From Lachnospiraceae bacterium (GTDB taxonomy: Bacteria > Bacillota > Clostridia > Lachnospirales > Lachnospiraceae), in assembly GCA_910574715.1 (NCBI GenBank), contig CAJTCH010000030.1:1-61780 (forward strand): a stretch of DNA of 61,780 nucleotides, in the 5' to 3' direction. The notes beneath the pieces were generated by a model. That model worked only from the letters and a program-made list of their open reading frames with translations. It was not told where the DNA came from and searched no databases. The first letter of the stretch is position 1. Every line of letters begins with the position of its first letter. Below, in pieces: positions 8,348 to 17,165 of the stretch. A program made the position numbers and the translations under genes.

Positions 8348-10113
8348 TCATGGTAAACGCCCGTAGGCGTAGAAATGAGACTGCCAGTAGCTTGTATTCA
8401 AATTTGCGTAGCCGATGGGATCTCCACAGTGGAGCATCCGCCCGTCCCCCACATAAATCCCCACATGGCTCACGCCCGGGGTATTGTAGGTGCCCTTGAA
8501 AAATACAAGGTCGCCGGGCCTGGGGGAGCCCACCGGGGTACAGATGTTGTAAAGCCCCTGTGCCCCCAGACGGCCCACATTCCAGCCCGAATGGTTGATA
8601 ACCCAGGACACAAAGCCGGAGCAGTCAAAGGAAGTGGCCGGGCTGGAGCCGCCCCACACATAAGGGTAGCCAATGTATTTCTCGGCCTCGGTCAGTATGG
8701 CGGCAAAGGTTTCATCGTCCAGATATTCCGGGGGCACCTCATAGCCGCCACCGGGCTGGCCCGTGATGTATCTGTTTACATAGGGCGAGTCGGGGAACAG
8801 GTCGGGGCGGTTGCCAAGGGTAGACATATAGATGGCGTACCGGGATAGCTGAGCCTCGCCCATAAGGGAAACGGGCAGATGGGATAAATCCGCATTTTCC
8901 AGCGTGACATAGCAGATGTAATAATTGTAGGGAACCTCCACATCGTAATCGTTGCCCTCGCTGTCGGTGCGGGTTTCCGTCCGGTAGCGCACCTCCACCA
9001 CCACTTCTTCGGTGAGAATGTACTGGCGGTCAAAGAGCGTTTGCAGAGTGCCCTCCACCTGGGGGAGCGTCCACTGGCCCTCATGGAGCGAACACAAAAT
9101 AGAAAGCAGTACATAGGGATCATGCTCGATCCCGTCCAGATCAAAGTGGTACTCGTCATAATCGTGGGTGGCCTCGTAGGTATCAAGATAGCGCTCCAGC
9201 TCCGCCTCTAAACCGCAGTAGGCGGCCTCGGCCCCCAGCATATCCCCATCCTCGCAAGGGTAGGTGCTGGCCCCGATAGCCCCGGCTCCGGCATTTCCCA
9301 GCATTACCAGCGAGGACGAGCAGGACTGCATCATAAAAACAAGCAGGACGCAGACAAGGGCAATCAAGGAGCCGATGGGATGGCGTTTCACAAAGCCCGC
9401 CGCCTTTGCCGCCAGCTTTTCCGTGGCGGCGGCAGTTTTCCCGGCGGCCTTTGTACCATGTTTGGCGGCCTCTCTTGCCTGCTTTTGGTATTGCTTTCTC
9501 AGCCGCTGTTTCTGCCAATAACGTTTGAGGGCGCTTTTCGCAAGCTCCGGGTGCTCCTGGGCGGCGGTGTGGAAATGATAGTCCGCCTTGGCCTTGATAA
9601 ACTTCGCCTCGGCCCGGCTCACCGCTTTTGCCGGGTGCTCCCGGATTTTGCGCTTTACAAACCGGGAGCCATACCGCAGGCCGGACTCGCCCACAAGCTC
9701 GGAGCGGTGGCCCCTTCGGTTCCCACATTTTCCTGCTCCACCTCAAAAATCTTGCCATGCACAAAGCTGTGGACGGAGCCCCCGGCCACACGGCCCGCCC
9801 GTTTCACCGGGCCGGGCTTTTTGGGCGGTTTCTGTTTTGCCAGCTTTTCCCTGGCGGCCCCCAGCTTTTCCCCTTGTTTTTCCATGCGGAGCTTGCTGGC
9901 GGCGGCCTGTTCCTGCTGGCTTTTCTGTCTGAATTTGGACTTGGGAGACTTCGGGACACTTTGTCCCGAAGTTCCCTCAGCCGTTGCCCCGGCCTGCTTT
10001 TCAGAGCCAGCCCCAAAAGCAGAGCCGCCCGGATCGGCGGCCCCGCCCCCGGGGTCAGTGCGGCCTGTCTGCGCCCAGGGCTCCGGTCGTGGTTTACTCG
10101 GTTTTCGTTTCAT
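8348..10113 (-). pseudogene. ICE cell-wall hydrolase (C40, NlpC/P60 family), single-base frameshift
   Basis: Two frames together give one protein of about 589 aa. The first frame (10113 to about 9709) encodes a charged Pro/Ala/Lys-rich N-terminus ending in KIFEVEQENVGTEGA. The second (about 9710 to 8348) continues with a basic segment, a membrane helix (SLIALVCVLLVFMM) and a C-terminal NlpC/P60 domain with catalytic Cys in SSPATSFDCSGFV and His in VSHVGIYVGDGRMLH. The switch lies in the C/G run at 9709-9714, where one missing base restores the family sequence. The protein opens peptidoglycan for the conjugation machine. The frameshift could be real or a sequencing error. Confidence 0.8.
9948..9972. 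repeat. ICE-dispersed palindrome, copy 1 (inside the C40 gene)
   Basis: Perfect 11-bp arms ACTTCGGGACA and TGTCCCGAAGT around CTT. This is the best-formed of five copies and lies inside the N-terminal coding region of the C40 peptidase. Confidence 0.85.
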
Positions 10114-10360
10114 TTTTCATATCCTCCGGGCGGGTGGTCAGCAGGTTGTAGATCTCCCCCTTGGGGAAACGGTCAATAAACGGGATGGTCACATTCCCGT
10201 AAAACAGCAGGCCCTCGCCGGAATTAGAATGGGTGATATAGGAAAGCTGGTGCTCGGAAATACCGAGCTGTCTGGCCAGAATTGCCCGGTCGCTCTGGGC
10301 CTGGGACAGCAGGATCATAAAATCCGTGTTGTCCAGAATGTTCTCAATCTCCCGGCTGGC
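10094..10360 (-). pseudogene. C-terminal remnant of VirB4/TraE conjugation ATPase
   Basis: The frame reads ASREIENILDNTDF, then MILLSQAQSDRAILARQLG, and ends with the GEGLLFYGN and PFIDRFPKGE segments that close VirB4-type ATPases of Tn1549-like ICEs. Only about 88 residues remain of a protein normally near 800 aa; the break is exactly at the edge of the 338-bp fold-back element. Without the Walker motifs the conjugation motor is lost. The stop overlaps the start of the C40 peptidase gene, the normal ICE arrangement. Confidence 0.85.
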
Positions 10361-10698
10361 TGAATATTCTAATGCTTGAGAGCCACCAATTTAAAGCTTC
10401 GGAGCCACTTGTAATTTAATGTTTGAGGGTCATCTAAGAATACTAGATATAGTATGTGCTATTTTATACCGCTTATTATATTGTTCCAGAATTGCTTTAG
10501 AACTGCAAGGGTAAATGCACTGCATTGCAGCCCTTGCAGTTCTAAAGCAATTCTGGTGTAGGGTAATCAAGCGGTTAAGGATAACCTTACTATGCCCGTG
10601 GTGTTACTACATATTGTGGTGGCTCTCAAGCATTAAAATATACAAAATCGGTGGCTCCGAAACTTTAAAACAGTGGCTCTCAAGCATTAGAATAATCA
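10361..10698. mobile_element. 338-bp fold-back/MITE-like element with long terminal inverted repeats
   Basis: The left end (10365-10386) and right end (10673-10694) are perfect 22-bp inverted repeats containing TAATGCTTGAGAGCCAC. Nested inside is a second pair, TTTAAAG then TTCGGAGCCAC, with one mismatch. A third copy of the outer repeat lies at about 10619-10640. Multiple subterminal repeats and TG...CA ends resemble IS21-family termini. No gene is inside. The flanking bases (CTGGC and GTATC) are not a target duplication. Confidence 0.7.
10486..10556. repeat. 26-bp perfect inverted repeat at the centre of the fold-back element
   Basis: Arms at 10486-10511 (beginning CCAGAATTGCTTTAG) and 10531-10556 are exact complements around a 19-base loop. 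Weaker complementarity continues outward on both sides, so the whole element reads like an inverted dimer. Confidence 0.85.
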
Positions 10699-10787
10699 GT
10701 ATCAAAGAGCCCCGAGAGGTTCCCCATAATTCCGTCAATCAGCAGCTCCTTCAGCCAGTCCGTGAGCCAGTCGGTGAGAAAATCCAT
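10699..10787 (-). pseudogene. N-terminal remnant of TrbL/VirB6-like ICE membrane protein
   Basis: After a GGAGG site (10792-10796) the ATG at 10787 opens MDFLTDWLTDWLKELL, then IDGIMGNLSGLFDT. This is the typical start of the TrbL/VirB6-like channel protein that follows maff2 in Tn1549-like ICEs. Only about 30 of roughly 290 residues are present before the fold-back element takes over and adds a few codons to a stop. Confidence 0.75.
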
Positions 10788-10796
10788 AGGCCCTCC

Positions 10797-10889
10797 TTAG
10801 AACAGGCCGGACAGCAGAGGGATCAGCGTGGTTCCGATCACGATGATACCGCCGCCAGCCATAAGCTGTTTCATGCCCTGGCTTTTTGC
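10797..10889 (-). pseudogene. 3' half of the ICE maff2 gene, split by the IME
   Basis: The frame reads AKSQGMKQLMAGGG, then IIVIGTTLIPLLSGLF, and stops with TAA at 10797-10799. This is the second membrane helix and the end of a Maff2-family protein, a small membrane component of the Tn1549-type conjugation apparatus. The 5' half is 12.2 kb away at 23103-23229. Joining the two at the GC dinucleotide restores an uninterrupted protein of about 73 aa. Confidence 0.85.
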
Positions 10890-10900
10890 TCATGTGAGAT
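10880..10900. other. IME attachment junction, left
   Basis: The maff2 sequence reads up to GC at 10888-10889; from there the element end reads TCATGTGAG. The exchange point is inferred by comparing this junction with 23092-23112 and reconstructing maff2. Confidence 0.75.
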
Positions 10901-10968
10901 AAAGAAGTAAAAGAAGTGTAAAAAATTTTGCCGTTCCCTATCCGGCTGACTGCTGGACGGGTCGGGCT

Positions 10969-12591
10969 TTAGTCGGGCAATTCTACCTTGCCGACAAAAG
11001 AGTAATAGATTTCGATTTCCTGTCTGCGGAGCTTCCCCCGGCGTTTCCCGTCAAGGGCTTCCGATTCGTGGATTACGATTTTCTCCACAAACTCCCGCAA
11101 CAGGGTAGGGGTGAGTTCCTCAAAGCTGGTGTACTTGCGTACCACTTTCATAAACTTTTCAGCGTTCGCCGTGGCTTCCAGCGTTTTAGAAAGTTCGCTC
11201 TGCAAAGCGGCGGCTTTCTCTTTCAGTTCCTTTTGCTCGGCTTCGTAGTCTGCCGAAAGTTCCGTGAAACGCTCGTCCGATATGCGCCCAGTCACGCTGT
11301 CCTCATACAGCCGCTTGAAGATAGCGGAGAGTTCCGCAATCCTTTTTTCTGCCGCTTCCAGTTCTTTCTTCTTGGCGGCGTTGCGGCGTTTGCTCCCGTC
11401 CTCGGTCTGGTCGGTCAACAGCTTCATAAACCGGGCTTCGTGCTTGGCGGCGTAGCTGGTGACTTTCCGTAGGTTCTCGGTCACTCCGGCGGTCAAGAGG
11501 TCGGTACGGATAAAGTGCGCCGTACAGTCTGCCGTGCGTTTCTTGTAGCTGCCGCATATGTAGCAGTCCTGCCGCCGTTTGTCCGTCTGGTATCTCTGCT
11601 GGTACATGACGCTGCCGCAATCCGCACAAAACAGTATGCCGGAAAACAAGCCCACTTCATCATAGCGGTTAGGGCGTTTGCGCTGCTTGCGTAGCTCCTG
11701 CACACGCTCCCATGTGTCACGGTCTATGATGATTTCGTGGTGGTTCTCAAAAACCGCCTGTTTGTCCTCGCTGTTGTAGATAATCTTGCTGCATTTGTAG
11801 GATTGGGTGGTGGTCTTGAAGTTCACAAGGCAGCCCGTGTATTCCCGGTTTTCAAGGATATGTACCACGGTGTTCGCCGCCCACTTGCACTCATAGCCGG
11901 GGTGGTAGCGGCGGGTTCTCCCTGTCCGGCGGTATTCCAGCGTTCCCGGCGTGGGGATTTCCTGTTCCGTAAGCATACGGGCTATCTTGGTCGGTCCGTT
12001 CCCGGCAAGGCAAAGGCTGTAAATCTGCTTCACCACGGGGGCGGCTTCTTCGTCAATGATGAAATTTTCGTCCTCGTCCATGAGATAGCCGTACACGGGC
12101 TTGCTTGTGACAGGCTTCCCACTCATTCCCTTTGAGCGTTTTACCGCCCGGATTTTCTTGCTCGTATCCCTCACCAGCCATTCGTTAAAAATGTTACGCA
12201 AGGGCGCAAAATCATTCTCGCCCTGTGCGCTGTCTACGCCGTCATTGATTGCAATGAAGCGGACGCCGTTCTGTGGGAAAATCATTTCCGTGTACATTCC
12301 CACTTGTAAGTAATTTCGCCCTAACCTTGACATATCCTTTACGATAACCGTTCCCACAAGCCCCGCTTCAATGTCGGCAAGCATGGACTGGAAGCCGGGT
12401 CTTTGGAAATTTGCCCCGGAGAATCCGTCGTCCGTGTACCATTTGAGGTTGGAAAAGCCGTTCTGTTTTGCGTAGGCTTCAAGGATTCGCTTCTGGTTGC
12501 TTATGGAGTTGGATTCGCCTTGAAGCGTGTCTTCATGCGACAATCTCGGATAAAGGGCGGTAATGAGTTTCTGGGTGGTCTGTCTTGGCAT
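10969..12591 (-). CDS. Large serine recombinase (TndX/TnpX type) of the IME
   Basis: 540 aa. The N-terminal resolvase domain has the catalytic serine in LYPRLSHEDTLQ and the VKDMSRLGRNYLQVG motif near residue 90. A recombinase domain and a zinc ribbon follow (CADCGSVMY ... CYICGSYKKRTADC, about 320-350), then a long coiled coil and a C-terminal DUF4368-like tail. It performs site-specific integration and excision at a 2-bp core, here inferred as GC. It lies at one end of the element, 80 bp from the junction. A GGAGG site precedes the ATG. Confidence 0.93.
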   Translation of the reverse strand: MPRQTTQKLITALYPRLSHEDTLQGESNSISNQKRILEAYAKQNGFSNLKWYTDDGFSGANFQRPGFQSMLADIEAGLVGTVIVKDMSRLGRNYLQVGMYTEMIFPQNGVRFIAINDGVDSAQGENDFAPLRNIFNEWLVRDTSKKIRAVKRSKGMSGKPVTSKPVYGYLMDEDENFIIDEEAAPVVKQIYSLCLAGNGPTKIARMLTEQEIPTPGTLEYRRTGRTRRYHPGYECKWAANTVVHILENREYTGCLVNFKTTTQSYKCSKIIYNSEDKQAVFENHHEIIIDRDTWERVQELRKQRKRPNRYDEVGLFSGILFCADCGSVMYQQRYQTDKRRQDCYICGSYKKRTADCTAHFIRTDLLTAGVTENLRKVTSYAAKHEARFMKLLTDQTEDGSKRRNAAKKKELEAAEKRIAELSAIFKRLYEDSVTGRISDERFTELSADYEAEQKELKEKAAALQSELSKTLEATANAEKFMKVVRKYTSFEELTPTLLREFVEKIVIHESEALDGKRRGKLRRQEIEIYYSFVGKVELPD

Positions 12592-12609
12592 AATGTCCTC
12601 CGTTTCCGA

Positions 12610-12662
12610 CAGCCAGCCCCACTATTCCGTAGGTCTATTATACCATAGGGCGGGGCTGGCTG
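12610..12662 (-). promoter_or_regulatory. Recombinase promoter enclosed by an 11-bp inverted repeat
   Basis: Arms CAGCCAGCCCC (12610-12620) and GGGGCTGGCTG (12652-12662) flank a minus-strand extended -10 element TGGTATAAT; the -35 is poor (TGTACA-like). In the transcript the downstream arm lies in the leader of the recombinase gene. Symmetry about a promoter suggests an operator or leader hairpin controlling excision. Confidence 0.5.
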
Positions 12663-12723
12663 TACAGTCCTTTTGCTACTTTATGTCGAAAAATATCACA
12701 TTTTTTTATTAAGGTTTATCGCA

Positions 12724-12921
12724 TTATATAGCGTGGGCGGTTCTTTCCCCGGTTGCGCTTTCCGCTTCCAGCACTTTCATCATCTTGTCGGCGGCAGTGG
12801 CGGTAGTGCCTTGTTTGAAATAGCCGGAAACCACAAGGACGGTGTTCCCTCTGCGTACCTCGGTCACGCAATCCGGGCGGCGGTCGGTGGTGGCGGTGCT
12901 TTTCTTGGGCGTGTCGGTCAT
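12724..12921 (-). CDS. tnpW: TnpW-family transposon-encoded protein
   Basis: 65 aa, starting MTDTPKKSTATTDRRPDC and continuing VTEVRRGNTVLVVSGYFKQ, the conserved core of TnpW proteins of Tn4451-like elements. Function unknown. The ATG at 12919-12921 overlaps the DnaC-like gene stop (ATGA) and has AGGAG eight bases upstream, so this start is preferred over an in-frame TTG two codons upstream. Confidence 0.8.
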   Translation of the reverse strand: MTDTPKKSTATTDRRPDCVTEVRRGNTVLVVSGYFKQGTTATAADKMMKVLEAESATGERTAHAI

Positions 12922-13772
12922 AGGCAAATCTCCTTTCCGTTCAGCAGCTTTTTAAGGCGTTCCATTTTCTCCCTTGCTCTGGCTTTTCTGAAATTCTCCC
13001 CGGTAATGCGGACGGGGGTACACATTTCCGTAAGGCGGTCATATATCCGGGCATGGGCGGTGTCCTCCGGGTTCTGCAATTCTTCCAGCGTCAAATTTGT
13101 TGTCACGATTAAGGGCTTGCCGCTTCGGTATCGGCTGTCAACCACGTTGTAAACCTGTTCAAGCCCGTATTCCGTGCCACGCTCCATGCCGAAATCGTCA
13201 AGGATAAGCAGCGGGAAGCTGCAAAGGCGGGCTATGTACTCGTTCCTGTCCTTATAGCTGGCGGCAAGGTCATTGAGGATAAGGGCAAAGTTTGTCATGC
13301 ACACGGAAACTTCTTTCTCCATGAGGGCGTTGGCGATACACCCGGCGAAATAGCTTTTGCCTGTGCCTACCATGCCCCATAACAGATAGCCGATATTCCC
13401 GGCTTTCATTTCCTCCCAACACTCTACATAGGCATGGGCTTTGTGCATTTGTGGGCATTTCCCGTTGTCGTTTTCAAACGTCCATTCCCGCATAGCCGGG
13501 TCGGTGAAGCCTATTCGTTTCAGCCGTTCCACTTCCTCCCGGTGCTTGTATTCCCTGTGGCTGGCTTCCAGCGTTTCCCGGCGTTTTCTCTGGCAGTCAC
13601 ATTCTTTGGGGTGTCGGTCACGTCCGAAAAAGGTCTTGCCCTCGGGGAAGTAGGCTTCTTTGGGCTGGCGGCAGCTCCCGCAATATAAAAGCCCGTCCTC
13701 CCCGGTGTAGTCCTCCGGCTCTGCTCCCTGTGCCGTGGCAAGCCGGAAAATGGCGTTATCATAATCACTCAT
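12918..13772 (-). CDS. DnaC/IstB-like helicase-loader ATPase
   Basis: 284 aa from the ATG at 13772, which follows AAGGAGG; an earlier in-frame start overlaps that site. An N-terminal Cys cluster (YCGSCRQPKEAYF ... CDCQRKR) precedes an ATPase domain with Walker A WGMVGTGKSYFAG (about 137-149) and Walker B LLILDDFGME (about 190). DnaC-like proteins load the replicative helicase. With the adjacent replication protein it suggests that the excised element can replicate. Confidence 0.85.
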   Translation of the reverse strand: MSDYDNAIFRLATAQGAEPEDYTGEDGLLYCGSCRQPKEAYFPEGKTFFGRDRHPKECDCQRKRRETLEASHREYKHREEVERLKRIGFTDPAMREWTFENDNGKCPQMHKAHAYVECWEEMKAGNIGYLLWGMVGTGKSYFAGCIANALMEKEVSVCMTNFALILNDLAASYKDRNEYIARLCSFPLLILDDFGMERGTEYGLEQVYNVVDSRYRSGKPLIVTTNLTLEELQNPEDTAHARIYDRLTEMCTPVRITGENFRKARAREKMERLKKLLNGKEICL

Positions 13773-13834
13773 AAAATCTTCCTCCTTGTTCATGGTCTTT
13801 TACGCCCTGTTTACGGGGCGTTGTGTCTATGCTG

Positions 13835-14599
13835 TCAAAGGCTCTCGCCCTCTTTGTAGGAATAATCGGGGATTCCTTTTTTCGGCTTCCCCTTTGCCCT
13901 GTCATCAGCCGCCCAACGCCGGATAGTGGCGGCATGGTTCTTGTAGTTCTTCCCGCTGGAAGCGATATAGCTGGATAGACGGTCAATGTAATACTCCCAT
14001 TTGCCGGGAAGCTCCTCTTGCAGCTCCGCAAGCTCTTTTTCTGACAAGAATACGTTTTTGTATCTGCCAAAAGGGGCGGGGGCTGTCTGTCCTTTCTTTA
14101 GCTCTCCCTCTCTCTTTATCTCTAACTCTATATCTATCTCTTTCTCTATCTCTATCTCTGGTGGACAAATGTCCGCCCCGTCTGGTGGACGTTTGTCCGC
14201 CACGGCTTCCGGCAAGGCTTTCTGTTCCTGTAAAGCCAGCCTTGCACGGCGTTTCCTCTCCCCCTCGGTAGAGGACTGACCGATTAAGAGTTCTATGTTG
14301 CTCATGTACAAAGCCCCGTTCTGCAAGGGTTCTACAAGCCCCAGTTTCATAAAAATCTGCAAAGCCCTCTCCACTGTGCCGACTTGCTGGCGGGTGATGG
14401 TGGCTATCATCTGTGCGGTGTAGGGGATATTCTCGGCAAGCTGGAGCTTTCCCCCGTTTTTCAGCGATTTTAGGTACATCTTCAAGAGAATGTTTGAGTA
14501 GAGCATACCGTCCTGCATACTTTCCAGCAGCACGATAGCGTCCTCGTCAAAATAGCTCTCTTTCAGCTTTAGGTAGTAATATTTGCGGTTGTCTGCCAT
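13835..14599 (-). CDS. Replication initiator with phage replisome-organizer N-domain
   Basis: 254 aa. The N-terminus (YYYLKLKESYFDEDAIVLLE) and the winged-helix-like segment TAQMIATITRQQVGTVERAL match the phage replisome organizer / RepA-like family. A low-complexity Glu/Ile/Lys stretch near residues 145-165 comes from a CTATCT-type DNA repeat (about 14110-14160) and may vary in length. Located directly upstream of the DnaC-like gene. Confidence 0.75.
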   Translation of the reverse strand: MADNRKYYYLKLKESYFDEDAIVLLESMQDGMLYSNILLKMYLKSLKNGGKLQLAENIPYTAQMIATITRQQVGTVERALQIFMKLGLVEPLQNGALYMSNIELLIGQSSTEGERKRRARLALQEQKALPEAVADKRPPDGADICPPEIEIEKEIDIELEIKREGELKKGQTAPAPFGRYKNVFLSEKELAELQEELPGKWEYYIDRLSSYIASSGKNYKNHAATIRRWAADDRAKGKPKKGIPDYSYKEGESL

Positions 14600-14711
14600 T
14601 CGTTCCTCCTTTGGTCTGTTTTGGGCTTCTGTTACGCTTTAGAACGCCGTTTTCGGGGGTAAAGGATATAACTATCGTCTACCCTTTGAGGGCGGTCAAA
14701 AAAGCCTTGAT
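14600..14711. other. Noncoding gap with a distant inverted repeat next to the replication gene
   Basis: Contains ACGCTTTAG (about 14632-14640), and CTAAAGCGT recurs about 95 bp away at the edge of the VLP gene. This could mark an origin or operator; nothing else is recognised. Confidence 0.25.
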
Positions 14712-15098
14712 TTACGGGGGTCTGGAATATCCTAAAGCGTGACATTTATCCCTCTGTTTCCGCTTGCGCTGTGCGGCTCTGATTCTTTTCGTGCGTCCGG
14801 CGCAATCCGGGCAGTATTTCCCCCGGTTTGACTTGGGGAGAAAATAGCCGCCGCACTCGGTACAGCGTTTCCTGTCTGCCCGGTGGAGTAGGGCGGCTTC
14901 CAGTTTCCCGTCCAGCGGCAGAACGGCGGTAATGAACCAGCGGCAGATAAGCGAATAGCTGATACTCTGGACGCATACGCAAGGCTCGCCGTTATCCAGC
15001 AAGATACAGTTGCCGTTATCGTAGTTGCAGCACTCATGTACAAGGCGGCGGGCGGCTCTGTACTGTGGGTAGTCCATGTAGGGGCGTTTACCGTTCAT
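14712..15098 (-). CDS. Cysteine-rich VLP protein
   Basis: 128 aa from the ATG at 15098. Conserved pieces are YPQYRAARRLVHECCNYDNG, GEPCVCVQSISYSLICRWF and a C-terminal zinc ribbon CTECGGYFLPKSNRGKYC. This family accompanies relaxases in Tn4451-like IMEs; function unknown. The start overlaps the relaxase 3' end by 11 bp, suggesting translational coupling. Confidence 0.75.
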   Translation of the reverse strand: MNGKRPYMDYPQYRAARRLVHECCNYDNGNCILLDNGEPCVCVQSISYSLICRWFITAVLPLDGKLEAALLHRADRKRCTECGGYFLPKSNRGKYCPDCAGRTKRIRAAQRKRKQRDKCHALGYSRPP

Positions 15099-16728
15099 TT
15101 TCCCGCCCCTTTCCCCGTTCCGGCTCACGGCGTAATATCTTGTCAAGATTGCTTTTCACGGTCTGCAATTCCCGGACACTTGCTTTCTTCTCCCGGTACT
15201 CGTTATAAAGGGCGTTTTTCTCTTTGGTAAGCTGCTCAATCTCCGTTTGTAGGGCTTTGGACGCTGGCAGCTTGGAGATTCCCTGTGCCTTGAAATACCG
15301 GGCGGCAGATTCGGAAATGATAAACTCGCTTTCGTGCTGCTCCCGGTAGCTCTTACGGGCTTTCTCTGTTTTCTGTGCTTTTAGCCCGTCACGGGCTGGC
15401 TTGGTCTTGATATACGCCAATAGCTGTTTCTGCAAGTCCTTTTTCTCCCGTAAAGTGCTTTCCACGGCTTTCAGTTTCCCGGTGGTTTCATGCAAGCCCG
15501 CATTGGCGGCGGCAAGGGCAGCTTCCAGTTCTTCCGGGGAAGAAAAGCCGGATTCCTCATAAACGCTCACGGTAGCCGCCATTTGCTTCAAGTTGTGCAA
15601 GGTCGCCCATTTCTCATAGCCTTTCCCCTTGCCCTCGGCTTTCTTGGCGGCTATGTCTACCATGCGCTGTACGCTGTCCTGTTTCGGGGCGTTTATGGCG
15701 GCTTTGTTGCGCTGTAAATGGTCTTTTATGCTCCGGGGGTATTCCTGTCTGGGTAGGGGCTTTTCGGCGGCTCTGGCGGCGTTCTGTGCGTTTTGGGTGA
15801 GTGTTTCCAGTACGGCGGCACGGTCAAAATCATCACCTAATCTCCGGGCGGTGATGGGCTTCGTCCTGTCCGGCGTGAGATACGATAATCTCCCCCGGCT
15901 CTCCTTGACGGTCACGCCTTGTTGTAGCAACTTCCCGGAAAAATCCTCAAAGGAAACAGCAGAGGACAGGGCGGCTCGGATTGTGCGCCGCAGCTTCTCC
16001 TTGTCGGTTTCAAATTTTGTAAGTTTGGGCGGTTCGCCTGTGGCGGCAAGGGAAGCGTTCTCTTTATCCAGTGCGGCTTGTCCTTTCCGCTTTGCCCAAT
16101 ACTCACGCTCGGTAATGCGGTTCTTGCTCCCATGCAATAAGTCAATCTGATAGAGGTTTTCCCGGTGGCACATCTCCATGACTTCCGCTTTGAAATACTC
16201 CATAGCTGCGTCCGTACAGCGGTGCTTGCAGCCCTCCCTTGTGTCCGCTGGTCTTTCCATGTAGGGAAGCAGCGGCACTTCCGCAATCCGTAGGGAATTG
16301 ATTACGATATGCACATGAATGTTGCCGCTGTGGTTATGCCCGTCTGGGTGGGTGCATACAAGGGCTTGGTGTCCGGGAAAATGTTCTTTACAAAACTGCT
16401 CGCCTAACTGTTGCGCCCGGTCTACGGTCAAGCCGTTGTCCTGTGCGTCACGGGGGTCAAAACTGATAATGTAGTGGTGGCTCTTTACGTCCTCCCGTTT
16501 TTGGTTCTTGCCGTATTTCAGATTGGAGCGCATACACGCTATGGCGAAATCTTCATCACCGCAATTCAGAGAGGAAATGAGATAGCCTGTCCTCGGAACT
16601 ATCTGCCCGTTTTTATCTAGCGTGGGCTTCATGGTAAATTCGTCATGCTCAAAAGTTAGGTACTGCTCGGCAGCTCCGTAATCGGCATTTTTAGAGCTGA
16701 TATGTTTGAATGTTGCCAACGGCTTCAC
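15088..16728 (-). CDS. MOBP-type relaxase (MobA/MobL family)
   Basis: 546 aa, GTG start inside the end of mobC. The relaxase three-His motif is visible as HPDGHNHSGNIHVHIVINS (about residues 126-144), and the N-terminus carries the conserved SSLNC and HHYIISFDPRD segments. The C-terminal half is coiled coil. It nicks oriT and leads the strand into a helper ICE channel. The element has no VirD4 or VirB genes of its own. Confidence 0.88.
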   Translation of the reverse strand: MKPLATFKHISSKNADYGAAEQYLTFEHDEFTMKPTLDKNGQIVPRTGYLISSLNCGDEDFAIACMRSNLKYGKNQKREDVKSHHYIISFDPRDAQDNGLTVDRAQQLGEQFCKEHFPGHQALVCTHPDGHNHSGNIHVHIVINSLRIAEVPLLPYMERPADTREGCKHRCTDAAMEYFKAEVMEMCHRENLYQIDLLHGSKNRITEREYWAKRKGQAALDKENASLAATGEPPKLTKFETDKEKLRRTIRAALSSAVSFEDFSGKLLQQGVTVKESRGRLSYLTPDRTKPITARRLGDDFDRAAVLETLTQNAQNAARAAEKPLPRQEYPRSIKDHLQRNKAAINAPKQDSVQRMVDIAAKKAEGKGKGYEKWATLHNLKQMAATVSVYEESGFSSPEELEAALAAANAGLHETTGKLKAVESTLREKKDLQKQLLAYIKTKPARDGLKAQKTEKARKSYREQHESEFIISESAARYFKAQGISKLPASKALQTEIEQLTKEKNALYNEYREKKASVRELQTVKSNLDKILRREPERGKGRENER

Positions 16729-17086
16729 CTACTTTCTGCAAGACTTCAAACTTCAAGGCGGCAAGCTCCGCTGTGGCGGCTCGCACTTCTTGGGAGAGGG
16801 CGTTATAAGGTGCGCCGTACTCGTTCAGACAGCGGGCAATCTGGTTCAAGTTGCCGCCGATTTTCCCGTACTCGGCTGTGAGTTTCCCAACGGCAGAGAG
16901 TAATTCATCATTGACCGGGGAAATGGTAATGACCGGGCGTATGCTTGACTTAATGAGGGCTTGCCGGATAAACTCGGCTTGGCTCATTTTGCAGAGGGTG
17001 ACACGCTCGGAAAACTCTGCATATTCTTCCTCGGTCAAGCGTGTCTTGATTACCCAGCGGCGGTGGGGCGTGTTGTATCTTTTCAT
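16691..17086 (-). CDS. mobC: MobC-type relaxosome accessory protein
   Basis: 131 aa from the ATG at 17086 with AGGAG about ten bases upstream; the open frame extends far upstream without a start signal and is not used. The N-terminus (RRWVIKTRLTEEEYAEFSER) resembles a ribbon-helix-helix fold, and the GKIGGNLNQIARCLNEYG motif is the MobC hallmark. It binds oriT and helps the relaxase. It overlaps the relaxase start by 38 bp. Confidence 0.85.
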   Translation of the reverse strand: MKRYNTPHRRWVIKTRLTEEEYAEFSERVTLCKMSQAEFIRQALIKSSIRPVITISPVNDELLSAVGKLTAEYGKIGGNLNQIARCLNEYGAPYNALSQEVRAATAELAALKFEVLQKVGEAVGNIQTYQL

Positions 17087-17165
17087 AGGCTTCAACTCCT
17101 TTCTTTTTATGCTTTGCCCTTTCACTAATAGGAGAAAAACAGGGGGCAAAGCGGAAGTGTTTTTT

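Noticed and set aside
9380..10363. 327-aa plus-strand open frame over the C40 peptidase region
   Set aside because: Shadow of GC-rich minus-strand coding; composition is Pro/Cys/Phe-rich, without a family or start signal.
10486..10556. Central palindrome of the fold-back element as a transcription terminator
   Set aside because: No T-run follows either arm, and the symmetry extends through the whole element, which fits a fold-back structure better.
14095..14165. CTATCT-type simple repeats as a possible CRISPR or regulatory array
   Set aside because: They are in frame inside the replication initiator gene and encode a Glu/Ile-rich linker; the unit is too short and irregular for a CRISPR array.
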